From Taxillus chinensis (taxonomy: Eukaryota > Streptophyta > Magnoliopsida > Santalales > Loranthaceae), in NCBI GenBank assembly GCA_023512835.1, contig CM042084.1:56474793-56538792 (forward strand): a stretch of 64,000 nucleotides of DNA, written 5' to 3'. The notes under the pieces are model-generated. The model saw only the letters and a list, made by a program, of their open reading frames with translations, did no database searches and was not told the origin of the DNA. The position numbers were made by a program, and so were the translations under genes. Below are positions 1 through 11,262 of the stretch, one piece after another (position 1 is the first letter of the stretch; each line of letters starts with the position of its first letter).

Positions 1-2382
1 GTCTAGAAATAGTTGGTAAACAGGTAACAAGTAAATTTAATGCCTACACAGATAGTAACTCACGCTTGTATCCTGGTTGCCAGATAAGTAGGGCTGTAGG
101 TCAAATTCCAATGGGTAGGCAACATGTTTGTCGATCTTCTCAACATAGGAACCATCACTCTTGAACCTCTTCAAATGGAATGTGGCAATGGAAGGGGCTT
201 GGTCCAGCATGAACTGCTTTTCTGCTAAAACCTCTTCCTTGCAGCCTTCACAAGTAAATTTAGTGTCGGAGCCCCCAATCTTCTCTACCATAGTAAATGA
301 TTCCAAAGCATGTGGCAGATTATCCACATCTTTGATCTCCAAACTCAAGTCAACAATGGATTCATAACTGTCAGAAGAATGATTACAGCTGCAGCATCGT
401 AACTGAAATTCACAAAACAAGGATTTTATTAAGTCACATTTAACAACTTCAGTGAAAACACCATGCAAAACCTCAACAGCAAATCTATCCCCGGAACACA
501 CTATATGTGAATTGTGTGAACTAATGTTACAAAGATTTTGCAACCCCTACCTTGCTTATCAGGCGACCACCAAAAATTTGCTTCACCAACGTACCATTTA
601 GTGTAGACCTGGAATCTAGAAGACTAGTATCTACTTTATCCAGCATGCATTGCAAAAATTCATGAGCATCTTCCTGCTGGTATCTTTGGAAGAAAGATGA
701 AAAATCTGGTAACTTATTAAGGGTTGCAAAGAAATAAAATGAACCCTAAAATATGAAACTCATTTGCAACGAATGAACCATGATGGAGATCTGAATGATC
801 AGATGGCCACCAGTTCAGTTCCCCGATATATGTAACAAAAACTAAAGTTGTATGGAATTCACCTCTTGCAGATACAAAATGACATAAATATTCTATTATC
901 GGGGGGTGGGGGCTGGTTGGTTTTGAACAAGACAGTTGACACCATAAATAATTTGTCAGGCTCAAGGCCACAAGTATAAGAATCTTATAAGCAGGCAATG
1001 AAGTTCTAAATGTGGATACATTTCAAATTCTCAACAAGCCTAAGAGGAGAGACAGCCTTTCCAGGATTAGCCAGTGAAAGATCAACATGATGGTGAAGGG
1101 CACAAATAACACAAAAGTCATCACTATCACCTGCAAATAAAGAATATTATTATTATCATTTTATCAAATTAGGAATATGCACCAGTTAGTGGGTGTGTAG
1201 GATCTTTGGATGGGGATGCTTTTAGGGGCAAGCCCAGAAATTTACATTAAATAATAAAAACTCAAAAGTTCAAAATGACAAGATCTAACATTTTAATGTT
1301 TGAGAGTATGTAAATGATGTAAACCATGTTCTTGAAAAATGTACACACAATAAATAAATAAACTGCCTGATCATACTTTACATTTTCCCCATTTGGGAGG
1401 TACAAACTTTAAGAAAAGAAATGACTTTATGTCTATAGAATGTCAATCTCTCTAGTCTAGTGAGCACACACTTTTCTCCTTTCTCGACTGTAGAAGAGAT
1501 GAAATGTATATCTATGGCATTTAAAACAAACCAAAAAGGAAAATAGTAAGGACGATAATCAATAGCCAAACAATGTGCAGATATACAGAAAAGTGAAGTC
1601 GTTACTGAATAAGAAAGCTTACGGCCACAAGGTAAATTATGAGCACAAGAACGAAGGCCTTCCACAAATGGCACCGTGTGTGTGAAGCACTGCAAGACCG
1701 CATTCAGAAAGCATGTGTTGCCCAAATTTGTAAGCCCTGCACCCTGAATAAATAAATAAATAAATAAAATGCTAATTTTCATATTAAACCAAGCAGAACA
1801 TCTATATTTAAAAAAAATAAGAAGAAGAAAAAAGAAAGAGAGAAGAGGACAATAACGCGGCAACGCCAAATGAAACGACAACGATGTTGATAAAAATATA
1901 TTAAAAATAAAAATAAAATATCAAAGAGCACGCACCACCAAAGGGGGTTTGGATTCATCTGATACGAATGGCGGTCCGGCTTCGGAGGAGGCCGGACGCC
2001 ACGGAAAGAGCCGCCGCCTCGGCCAGAACGAAGTAGGGGAATTGAAGCCAACACAAGCTTCGGAGGAGGCGTACACGAGAGACGAATCGAAGCACTCGCC
2101 TGGGATTTCATCGCGGGCATGGACGGGCGAGGATGGAGAAGAAGGGTGGGTTTTGGGTGATTCGGCTAGGGCTTTGGAGGTGTCCACGAAGTACGAATTG
2201 AAGTCGGCGGTGACTTCTAGGGTTTCCGAGAAGTGCCCCTTTTCTAGGGTTTCGTCATGGCTGGGGTGGATGGGGTTAGACGGAAAAGAAGAACCGTGAT
2301 TCTCTGAAGGTCCATCATCTTGGGTTTGGTGAGAAGAGTCGGCATCTGGTATCTTGGGGGGGGCTTCTGCTGCACCCGCCAT
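1..2382 (-). CDS. Ubiquitin carboxyl-terminal hydrolase (USP20/21-like), 5' five exons, partial
   Basis: Cysteine protease that removes ubiquitin from proteins. Exons inferred from GT-AG sites and frame continuity: 2382-1936, 1743-1623, 1130-1020, 705-551 and 402-64; the rest lies beyond the left edge. Exon 1 (149 residues, starting MAGAAEAPPK) is Ser/Pro-rich and probably disordered. Exon 2 begins GAGLTNLGNTCFLNAVLQC, the Cys box with the catalytic Cys. Exon 3 encodes DDFCVICALHHHVDLSLANP and exon 4 the QRYQQEDAHEFLQ box. Exon 5 carries the Cys pairs CCSC and CEGC, a likely zinc-binding finger, and the FHLKRFK motif. The His box is off the window. About 391 residues are visible, phases agree at every junction and no stop interrupts the model, so the gene looks functional. 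The wording of the Cys box (FTHTVPFVEGLRSC) and of exon 3 recalls plant UBP20/UBP21 from memory; the subfamily is less certain than the family. Confidence 0.93.
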
Positions 2383-2560
2383 TGAAGGGTTCCGAGTGAG
2401 AACAGTGCCTGGTAACTGGTAAGGTGTGTTGAATTAGGAACACACGCACGCACGCACGCACGCAGTCGCAGACAGAGTACTAGACTACTAGCGGAAGCAG
2501 AGGTTGAGGTGCGCGTCAGTGTGTGTGTGTGTGTGTGACTCTGTATATTTGACCGAGGAG
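2383..2560 (-). promoter_or_regulatory. 5' leader and proximal promoter side of the USP gene, with microsatellites
   Basis: This stretch lies directly upstream of the inferred ATG at 2382. It contains a (CACG)n run at about 2441-2464 and a (GT)n run at about 2518-2537. No convincing TATA box was picked out. Both microsatellites are likely to vary in length between individuals. Confidence 0.5.
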
Positions 2561-2990
2561 AAATGGTATGGAGGGAATGAAAGGCTTTGAAAGGACGAAG
2601 CCGGGAAGGATTAAAAAACCGAAAATTTTGGAAAATGGAGGGGTTTTGTTTTGGTTAGGCGGGATGCTTTTTATTATTATTATTTTGTTATTATTATTTG
2701 GTTGCTTCGTAATTATAATCTGTGAGCGTCAGTACGTGTGTGGGTGTGTGCGCGTTTGACCGTGGAGGGAGATGTGATGTGTACTCATGTGCTATGGAGA
2801 GAAGGAGAGGGATGTGATGTGTACTCATGTGCTATGGAGGGAAGGAGAGGCTTTGAAAGTACGAAATCAAAGATTTTTAAAAAAAATAAAAATGAAAATG
2901 AAAATGGAGGGGCTTTGTATTTTTGTTTTGGTTGCGCGGTATTTTATTTTTATTTTTATTTTATTTTTATTTGATTGCTTCGTAATTTTA
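2525..2990. repeat. Imperfect tandem duplication upstream of the USP gene
   Basis: Two roughly 200-base blocks (about 2525-2723 and 2743-2990) share the same order of landmarks: a GT-rich start, TTTGACCG, ATGGAGGGAA followed by GGCTTTGAAAG and ACGAA, AATGGAGGGG, a T-rich run, and GATTGCTTCGTAATT or GGTTGCTTCGTAATT. Inside the second block a 40-base unit (GATGTGATGTGTACTCATGT and following) is repeated head to tail at about 2770-2849. The second block has expanded T/A runs. Small translated ORFs here are by-products of the repeats. Confidence 0.75.
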
Positions 2991-3786
2991 ATTTTTGATC
3001 TAGGGCAATATATTTTACCCACCGCTTTTTCACCTTTCAAAGTAATAAACAGGTATAAATTTCTTCCTTTTTTCCTTTATTGGAGAGGGGAGGTTGCTTG
3101 TTTTTTTTAAGTAAAACTTAATTTTAAATAAATTTACGCATCTTAAATATTTGAGTTGAAATTTTTTGTTTTTATAAAAGGTTTTTAGTTTTAAAGACTT
3201 TATTTTGAGCACTTTAAAATTAGATGAGATGTAATTTTGACAATACAAATCAAATATATTTTTTAACAAATTTTAATTTTATAAAATTTTAATGCTGATT
3301 ATAAATCATGATTTTAATGAACTATATATTTGCAAACCAAACACACTCATTAATATTAAGTTGATGGGTGCTTCACTTATAAGCTTTTATGTTTTTTAAG
3401 AAAAGCGATTAGATTACATTTGAATAGAGTATTTTACATTCTAGAAATTTGACAAAGTATAAGACTTCAAAATATATTATTTACAATTTTATAATTTTAC
3501 TTTAAAAAAATAAGAAATTTTGATATAACTCCTTCAATTACCTTTATGCATTTAGATAGCTACATTTTTGGAATACTAATTTCAAAATAATTTAAAAAAA
3601 TATTTAAGTTAGATTTTTAAATATATATATTTATGTTTTGAAAATTTTCATAAATGTCATTAAGAAAACAAATATAAAACTTTGTCTTGCAATATCTAAC
3701 ATTAAAATTTACAACTTGTTACGATTATCGAGTTATATTTTCTTTAATTTTAAAGATTTTACGATTATTGCAAACTTTCTCTGTCA
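2991..3786. other. AT-rich intergenic DNA
   Basis: Very AT-rich, with long A and T runs. No conserved coding potential, repeat structure or element terminus was recognised before the CATGC target-site copy at 3787. Confidence 0.6.
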
Positions 3787-4388
3787 CATGCTATCACGCC
3801 CCCGATTCCAAGAATCCTAGAATGGGGAACATGACTTTTCCTTGTCTGCACCCAAAAGGTCAAGAAGTTGATAACAAACACCGAAAGAAACAAAACCACG
3901 GGTGTTGTCTCAATCACAAAACAGTACAATCATACACCATGGGTAATCATGTACGCAACTATCAAGCCACATTAGACAACACAGTATATCAGAGATATAC
4001 AAGCAACATACTACACCATACCTCGGAGTACGAACAGGCAAAGTCCTCCTGGAAGAAGCCTCTACTAGCTTTAACAACACCTACAAAGCAAACAACAACA
4101 AACAACCACAAAAACAGTAGGGGTGAGCCATAAGCTTAGTAGGTGACCACTAACTTTATACCCTACCACATAATACATGCTCAATGCACACCCATACAGA
4201 CAACAAATGTCAGGATGCAGCCTGAAGCAAGCTAAAACCAGAGAACAAATTCCAACTCTCTAGACAGCTCTCACAGCATACTATTATACAACGTCACACC
4301 AGGACATCCTATCACATTAGACTCAACATGTCCCCCACGATCCTACAGGATCACTGGCAAATCACATAGGCAAGCATAATCCAGCCTC

Positions 4389-4511
4389 ATAGGCTTTCAC
4401 AATCATAGCGACATAGGCTACCACAATCACAGCCACACAGGCTATCACAACCATAGACACATAGGCTATCACAACCATAGCCACATAGGTTATCGCAATC
4501 ATAGCCACACA
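4389..4511. repeat. 24-bp tandem repeat in the outer 3' LTR, five units
   Basis: Units resemble AGGCTATCACAACCATAGCC plus ACAT and are exactly 24 bases long. The same array occurs in the other LTR at about 21828-21945. Because 24 is divisible by three, both strands give artificial repetitive peptides; these are not taken as genes. Confidence 0.85.
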
Positions 4512-4727
4512 GCACATGTGCCCGGCCACAGCGCAACACATGCCTGTTATCGGCACACATGTCTGTAAACAAACATCAAGACAACCTGCCCACACAGGAC
4601 GGCTTGTCCACGATCCTCAACAGGATCTGCTGATCAAGAGCTCATTAGGCCGTAGCCTCACCCCACAGGGTACATCACAATCCTAGGGGCCTTAGCCACC
4701 TGTCACACCCGCACAAGGGTACATCTG

Positions 4728-5894
4728 GACCATTTACATTGTAACCTATAAAGTAATACTTAAGTTACAATGTAAATAACGAAATACCCCCATTTGGATT
4801 CAAAGAAAAATACTAGAAAAATTAATTCCACTCTTTCAAAATGTGAAAATTGGGATTTAGTGTAAAATCTCGGAAAAATCTAATTTTTCGTAGAGGTGAA
4901 TTTTTGGAAAGTGGGGTTAGATATCTCAGAAAAATCTCCAAAAATCAGATTATCTTAGTTATGATATGGGAACCCAATGCCGGGACATTTTATTTAAAGA
5001 AAACAACTCCTATGGATATCTCCTTCCTTGGTCAAGGAATGATGATCAGTTTGTGAAGACTGGCTTCAGTTATAAAGGGAGTATGGTGAACCTTAATGCC
5101 ATATTGGTGTTAATATGTTGGTTTGAGGAATTGAGGCTTGGGCTCTATGACTTGGGTTCTCACCGTGATGCACCGATGGTGCTATGTGGTTGATGTGGCA
5201 GGCATATGCGCCGATGGCAGACCTGTGTGGCGACTGTGGCTGGGCATATTGCGCTATGGACAGACTAAGGCCTCAGTTGAGCCATTGAGCTCGTGAAGCT
5301 AGGGCTAAGTGCCCTGAGCTGGGATCCCATGGAGGATCATGGACAAGCTGTCCTGTAAGGGCAGGCTGGGTCCTGATGTTTGTTTGCAGGCTGAGTCCTG
5401 ATGATTGTACACACTACACAGTGCATGAGTACACAGAGCATGTAGTATAGACTTATATGTTTGCATGATGTGGAGTATTGGGGTCACCTACTGAGCTTGT
5501 CGCTCACCCCTACTTGTTGTTTACCTTTTTCAGGTGTGACCCGAGACTAGTGGAGGATTTTCTTCCAAGAGGACGCCCACTACTCTGATGTATGATACAA
5601 TATTATATTTTGTAGTGTTTTGTGTGATATCCCGGACATGGGTCCGTGGACTTGTATTTGCATACTATTTGTGATGTGATGTCTGTATGACTGTTTGACT
5701 TATTGTATGCATGATGAAGTATGGGAAAGTATAGGATTACCCTTGATGTATGACTGTACAGGGTTGCATATTTGAGACAGCACCCACGGTGTAGTCTCTA
5801 TTGGTGCTAGTCACCAACCCCTTGACCTTTCAGGTGCGGGCAAGGAGAAGTCATGTACCCGGTTCCGGGTTTTGTGGAATTCGGGAGCGTGACA
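4728..5894 (+). mobile_element. Truncated LTR of the chromovirus family seen at 60891, opposite orientation
   Basis: From TGGACCATTTACATTG to the LTR end GGGAGCGTGACA this stretch matches the reverse complement of about 60891-62075, including GGGAACCCAATGCCGGGAC, CCCGAGACTAGTGGAGG and AGGTGCGGGCAAGGAGAAG. It is the 3' two-fifths or so of an LTR; TATA box and leader donor are missing, while the acceptor TTTTTCAG (5532-5533) is kept. No flanking duplication is seen, and about 80 bases of the host LTR are gone at the left junction. A solo LTR later trimmed by a deletion is the simplest reading. Confidence 0.8.
4732..4777. repeat. Perfect 14-bp inverted repeat (hairpin)
   Basis: Arms ATTTACATTGTAAC (4732-4745) and GTTACAATGTAAAT (4764-4777) are exact reverse complements around an 18-base loop. 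The related LTR at 62020-62075 keeps a similar pair with a longer loop. Confidence 0.85.
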
Positions 5895-6404
5895 GTGCCA
5901 ACCACCCACACCGCCACATGACACCTTAGCCCTCATAGCCTAACCATAACCTCAAACAAACCATGACAAACCACAAAGGTTTCATCACACAGCCTCACTA
6001 GGCTCACAGTACTCATTGGCACCCCATAGACTCCTTAAAGCCCAGAACGATATCGGACAATCCACAACAGAGAACATTATATTTCTCGCATACCAGATTT
6101 CCCATGGAAACCCCAAAAATAACCAGTCATAAGTTCTAACCTCCTTCAATCTTGGAGTTAATCACACATGTGGCGGAACAAACGAATGTCGTATCATCGC
6201 AAAACAAACTCATAATATAACTGATGGACCCAAGGTCTCTCCCAATCATGCAAATTAATGTACAATATAAAGCTCGCGCAAAACTCTATCAGTCGATGTT
6301 GACCCCACCAAGTTGACTGCCCAAAGTGTGACTGTACGCATCAGGCACATCGTCCTTAGATCGAGACTTAAAGAAGAAATTCGAGCGATCACCAATCCGC
6401 AACA

Positions 6405-6600
6405 ACACTCATCCGGAAAACTCATCTGGAACAACACTCATTCGAAACAACTCATCCGGAACACTCATCCGAAACAACACTCATCCGGAACAACACTCAT
6501 CCGAAACAACTCATCCATAACACTCATCCGAAATAACACTCATCCAAAACAACACTCATTCGGAATAACACTCATCTGGAACAACTCATCCGGATTAAGC
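6405..6600. repeat. CATCCGGAACAACACT minisatellite in the outer 3' LTR
   Basis: Irregular head-to-tail copies of ACTCATCCGGAACAA-type units, 12-16 bases each. The corresponding array in the other LTR (about 49180-49615) is more than twice as long, so the array changed length after insertion or between copies. Confidence 0.85.
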
Positions 6601-6922
6601 TTCCACTCTGGATCAGACATTAAGCACAGACTCCACGATCGTCAACCTTGTGATCTGTACTCACCTAGACGAGTCTACAACATGCTATTCGTCGAACAAC
6701 CAGTCTGGTGACTCCAAAAACCAATTTCTAAGCATCAATTCAACCCAAACATGGATTTCTCTCTCATCTTAGCCATATTAGGCTACCAAAACATCCTTAA
6801 TTCAAAGGTAACAAGCAAGATTGGGTTTTCCCAAATGCTAGGGTTTATCCCCAAATCCATGATTTCACCCAAATCATGCATGTTAAGCCCACTAGGATTC
6901 ATGTAGAGATAGATTCACCTAC

Positions 6923-7065
6923 CTGGAGGTACTAGCACGGATCAGATAGCTACAAATCGCCAAACCATGGCTCCAAGCTCCAAGTTCCTCAAACCCAAGC
7001 TCTCCTCCACGCAAAACTCAAAACGAATGCCATCCCCTTCTTTCTCTTGCATCCACCTATTTATA
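6923..7065 (-). promoter_or_regulatory. LTR promoter, first leader exon and intron donor of the outer element (3' LTR copy)
   Basis: On the minus strand a TATAAATA box (7058-7065) is followed 135 bases later by the donor CCAG|GTAGGTG (cut between 6923 and 6922). The matching acceptor TTTGTAG|GTG ends at 4081. The same arrangement with the same spacing recurs in the other LTR and in the chromovirus LTR at 60891-63159. It is a predicted site; no transcript is at hand. Confidence 0.6.
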
Positions 7066-7158
7066 TCTGCCAATAATTCACCTTGCCACTAATTGGCCCA
7101 ATAATTGAGCTGAGCAATAATTGAGCTTCCTCCCAAGGTCACAAACCCAAATTAAGTC

Positions 7159-8364
7159 TGATGGTCCCTTGAAGCCTAAAGGGGGGGAGGTGAATAGGTT
7201 CTTATTCAAACTCTTTTCTTTCTCTCAAGACACAAACACTTATCTAGTTAAGTGATAGAATCACTGCGGAAGATAACCAGATAGTGAAAGTATTTTGTTT
7301 TATTATCTCAAGATAAATACAACAAAATAGAAGCAAGACTCTCTTACACTCTGTTTACAAATGAACTCACACACTAGCCAACTTCTATCTCCAAAGATGA
7401 AAACTCTTGTGCATACACAGAATTAGTCTTTTCTTTTCTAACGCACATTCGCTTTTTCGCTCACTCATTGTTTAATGTACAAGTATGAATATTTATACAA
7501 AACATTCCTAAGAGACAACCTTGGAACTTGTAGTTCCAAATGCGTTCAAGCACTAACTATCCCTCGGTAATCTCTCTGCCTTGACTGCTGCGGTTTGTGG
7601 AGCTCAAGATCTTGGGTTCGAAGAGTATAAGTGCGTTTGTGAGTTTCCGATTACAATTAAGGTTGTGTCCACATATCCGGATGATCCACGTGTAAGATTC
7701 TTCAGGTTCTCAATAAATTCGTCTTACATCGGGACGCCACGAGCTGATAACTTTAAATGCGGTTGAGTTGAAGCAGTATCTTCTTGGTCCGGTGTAATTT
7801 TCCTTACTCCGTAGCTAATGAAGCTCGGAACCTTACTCCATGTCAGTGGTTGCTTACTCCGTATCTATTTAGTCTTGGAATCCTTAGTCCGTGTCGGGCT
7901 TCCTTACTCCGCATGTAAGTTCCTTACTCCGTATGTAAGTTCCTTACTCTGTATGTAAGTTCCTTAATCCGGGCGAGTCTTGAAAAGTCTGATGACTTAT
8001 TCCATGTCAGCGCTTTCTTACTCCGCATGTAAGTTCCTTACTCCATATGTAAGTTCCTAACTCCGTATGTAAGTTCCTTACTCCGTATGTAAGTTCCTTA
8101 CTCCGCACTTATCCTTTAAGTTCTTAGTCCGTACGAATGTTCCTTATTCCGTATGTATTTGTGACTTGGTTATTTACCAAGTGTTTGACGACACTCACTC
8201 TTGTCTGGATCAGGATTATGTATCCTGTCCTTAGCTTTGCTCTCACGAGTGCATATCTGGATTAGTAACATATCTTCTGCAATGATCAAATAAACACAAA
8301 AGATCTCAGATCAAATTACATAAGGCTTTATCAGCATTATCCAAATTCTGGGTTTGATCCAACA
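7159..8364 (-). repeat. Copia 3' LTR
   Basis: 1206 bases, nearly identical to 18675-19883. A minus-strand TATAAATA box lies at 7490-7497 (19008-19015 in the other copy). A G-run at 7180-7187 differs in length from the other LTR. Just to its right the minus-strand polypurine tract TTGGGGGAGAT (8365-8376) marks the start of plus-strand synthesis. Confidence 0.92.
7790..8160. repeat. 20-bp repeats CCTTACTCCGTATGTAAGTT in the copia LTR
   Basis: Copies of CCTTACTCCGTATGTAAGTT and close variants occur in two clusters (about 7905-7975 and 8030-8105), with single TTACTCCGT motifs around them. The other LTR has the same array at about 19315-19675 with only point differences. Confidence 0.85.
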
Positions 8365-8526
8365 ATCTCCCCCAATTATGGATATGCCCAAACCCTTTGT
8401 AATCTGATCTGGTAAGCAATGCAAAAGAATAACATACAGAATACGCAACACAACCAATTTCATTAATCAGCAACTAAATACAATTCAGCCTTAATACAAG
8501 TCTTTCACTAGGGTACATAAGGCTTA

Positions 8527-9195
8527 CTATACTTGAAGATCATAGTTGCTGCCTTCTCTCTTAGCTCCATTGTCTGCTTCATCGTAAAGGTGGTGTGTTG
8601 GCTCCAATATTTGTCCATAGTTAAGAATGACTTGATGAAGTGACAAACAAAGGCTCCAGCCTATCTCCATCCGATGTTGTGGCACTTGCTTCTTGCCCCG
8701 GAATGTCGCCCTGAGTTTCTCAGTCGGACGCAGGGGTGAGATGCCCAACTCTTCATATAATTCGACTTTCTTCACAACTTCAGTCAGCCTGAGACACAGA
8801 GGTTCCCATTGATTCTTCCTAACGAAGTGCTCCACAATCTGATGAGAATCAATGAGAATCATTTGCTTGGACTGAATCATGAAGACAGCCATCATGAAGT
8901 GTGGCGACATAATCCGGTACGGAATGAGGATGGTTGAGAGAGTTTTCCATGGTTTGCTATCCTCGGCATTCCGTCGATGAAGGATCGAATTAGCTTCACA
9001 CCGGGAAGATAGCCCTCATTCCAACACGGTAGAACATCAAACAAGTGCCCATCTTTGTAGAGATGGAAACGGCCTCATCTCCATTTTAGCGGCTCTCGAG
9101 AAGTTGTCAATGTCTTCGTAGTAAAGAGTCCTTTCTCCGAACAGAGAGTCCGAATGTCGGCCGGGGAGAAAGGGTACATTTCGAAAGACATCTTC
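8527..9195 (-). pseudogene. Unassigned ORF remnants between env-like region and copia 3' LTR
   Basis: A frame starting MSFEMYPFSPADIRTLCSEK at about 9195 runs, with a stop (CTAAAATGGAGATGAGG region) and a frameshift, into a 127-residue open frame at 8527-8910. The latter contains QMILIDSHQIVEHFVRKNQW and a charged, helix-rich middle. No family was recognised. Its position after pol and before the 3' LTR makes it part of the Sirevirus 3' accessory region, either a second small protein or the end of the env-like ORF. Confidence 0.45.
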
Positions 9196-9222
9196 TCTCG
9201 GCGAAGACGCAAAGATAGGATT

Positions 9223-11262
9223 TCATTGCCTTGCACAAGCTTCCATCCGCATCGAAAGGGTCAAACTCCGCATATGATGGGAGGAAGGTATCACCATGGA
9301 TGAGGAGGATGGAGGAGGAGCTGGAGCTGCAGAGAGGAGCTTGGTTGAGAGAAATGGCTTCGTTTGGGAATTTGAACTCCCTGAAGCACCGAAGTGGCAG
9401 GCCGCTTCTCGGTCCGAGTAGATGGTTGTGGGGTAGAAGGAGTAAACGGATCGGATGACACTCTCTCCCCCGGTTTGGCGAGATCGCCGGGAAGCAACAG
9501 GAGGACGAGCCATCGTGTGCGCCGGATCCGCGAAGGAGGTAGACAATGAATGGACGGATGTGGCGACAAGATCCATTTTCTGCTCCATGGAAGTGGAGGA
9601 GTCAGTGAGAGCGGAGAGGAGTTGGGCGCCGAGGGTATCAACTTTGGCAGCGATGGCGGAAATTTGGGCGCTTTGAGCTTGGGCGTGTCGGTCCAGCTGG
9701 GCGGAAAGCACAGCGTCGGAGTGGACTGTGCCAAAAGAGGCACGCCCAAGGACCAACTTCGGAGCTTTGGAGGACTCCCCCGCATGAATAGGAGCAGGAG
9801 TGCGTTGGGCAGGGAGTCCGCAGGAGTATCGCGGAGCAGCGGGAGCATCCGAGCATCGAGGCATCCGGAGCATCGGAGGCATCTGGAGCATTGGAGGCAT
9901 CCGGAGCAAGGGACCCGCTTTGACCAGATAAGTCAACCACGGGAATCGCGGCAGCAGGAGAAGAGGGTCCAGCCTTAGCAGAGGAAGGACTTCGTGCAGT
10001 AGGGACTCGGCCAGAGGGTGTAGGGAACGGCACATCGGGAATGGCAGCCGGCGTAAGAAAGCCGTGGTCCAAGTTCCAGATGATCATGGTCTCCGGGGAT
10101 TGGGTATTGCGTGTGTAAAACACCCGGAGATCGGTGTCAGGAATGGAGGAGGTGTGGGCTAGGCTGAAACGGAGCCAAAGGTCCGTTAAGGTGTCGGCGG
10201 AGAGATGGTCAAGGTAATCTCGGGGTTGAGGTAGGGGGAGGCAAAGGGGCTTCCTGGAGAAGCGGCCGGGACATCGGCGGTGGCGACAAGAACAACAGAT
10301 ATCAACCATGGCAAGCAATAGCGGATATGGAGGGAGTGGGGACATCAGCAGCAGAGGGGGCTGAGGAAACAGCTTTAGACGCACTGCGCTGAGAGGGCCC
10401 CGCAACCTCGGACGGTTCGGCATGGACGCTTGGCTGGGAGGCCCGTGAGTGGGAGGGCGCAGCAACAGACCGAATCTGGGAGGATCGGGGTGCGAACCGA
10501 CCTCGTGGGCTTGGGCGTCGGAGGGGTCACCAACGAGCCGCCTTGTTGTTCCGAGGCAGGGAGAATGCGGAGAGCTACAGTGGGTCGACGAGCGGTCATG
10601 TTCCCGTCCGGCGTAAGGTAATGGAGGTAATAAGCCGAGGGAAACGAGACAGCACCAACTTGGGCGAAATGGTCCGGACGTAGATGCCGGAAGACAATGC
10701 TGAGGATGAGCCCGAAGGAATGGTTTTTGGGACCATTTTGCAGCAAACGAAATAAGAACATCTCCCAATCCATCGGAAGATCTTCAAAAACGCCGTACAT
10801 GGCCAGGAGAAGGTCGTACGGAACTGAGTCCAGGGCGGATATGCGAGCCAGTAGGCATCGACTTAGAATGGTCGCCATACATCGATAGCGACCCTGGAAG
10901 GATTTCACCTTGTATTCCTTCCCCTTGTTCGTGCAACCCATAGAAGCCGCCATTGGATCGGCATCCGGGCGCTGTGGTTCACCAAGAGGTAGGTGGAGAG
11001 CAGCGCGGAGAACAGCCGGAGTGATGATGATGGATTCACCGCGGACATAAGAGGTTATGGAATCGGTGGTGCAGCGAATCCGTTGGTAATACTCAAGAAT
11101 GTCGTTGATAAGAAGATCGACGGGATTGGAGATCAGGCTGAGTATATGCGAGGCTTCAAGGAGAGGGCGAAGCTGGAGAAACCAATCTGGAGGATTAGAC
11201 ATAGCATTCCAATCAACCAGATGGCCAGGATTAACGCCGGAAAGAGAGATTCTGGGTGCCAT
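9223..11262 (-). pseudogene. Sirevirus env-like accessory ORF, frameshifted
   Basis: The frame opens with MAPRISLSGVNPGHLVDWNA at 11262 and stays open for roughly 230 meaningful residues. It includes SIIITPAVLRAALHLPLGEP, which by memory resembles the plant-transposon-protein domain found in extra ORFs of plant retroelements. It then shifts frame: a Pro/Ser/Ala-rich part runs through about 9640-10400, and a last part (9223-10035) contains AQLDRHAQAQSAQISAIAAK and a heptad-like stretch, likely a coiled coil. A protein of about 650 residues in three frames is implied. In SIRE-type copia elements an env-like ORF sits at this place after pol; its function is unknown. No clear transmembrane segment was seen, so the term env-like reflects position only. 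Confidence 0.6.

Noticed and set aside
899..917. G-rich run in USP intron as G-quadruplex
   Set aside because: Runs are uneven and in an intron; no supporting conservation visible.
4362..4595. Repetitive 61-77 residue ORFs rich in VAMVVIAY or CGYDCDSL units
   Set aside because: They are translations of the 24-bp tandem repeat in both frames and recur in the other LTR; no start context or family.
7581..7766. 61-residue ORF present in both copia LTRs (7581-7766 and 19099-19284)
   Set aside because: Same sequence because LTRs are duplicates; opposite to element transcription, no known domain.
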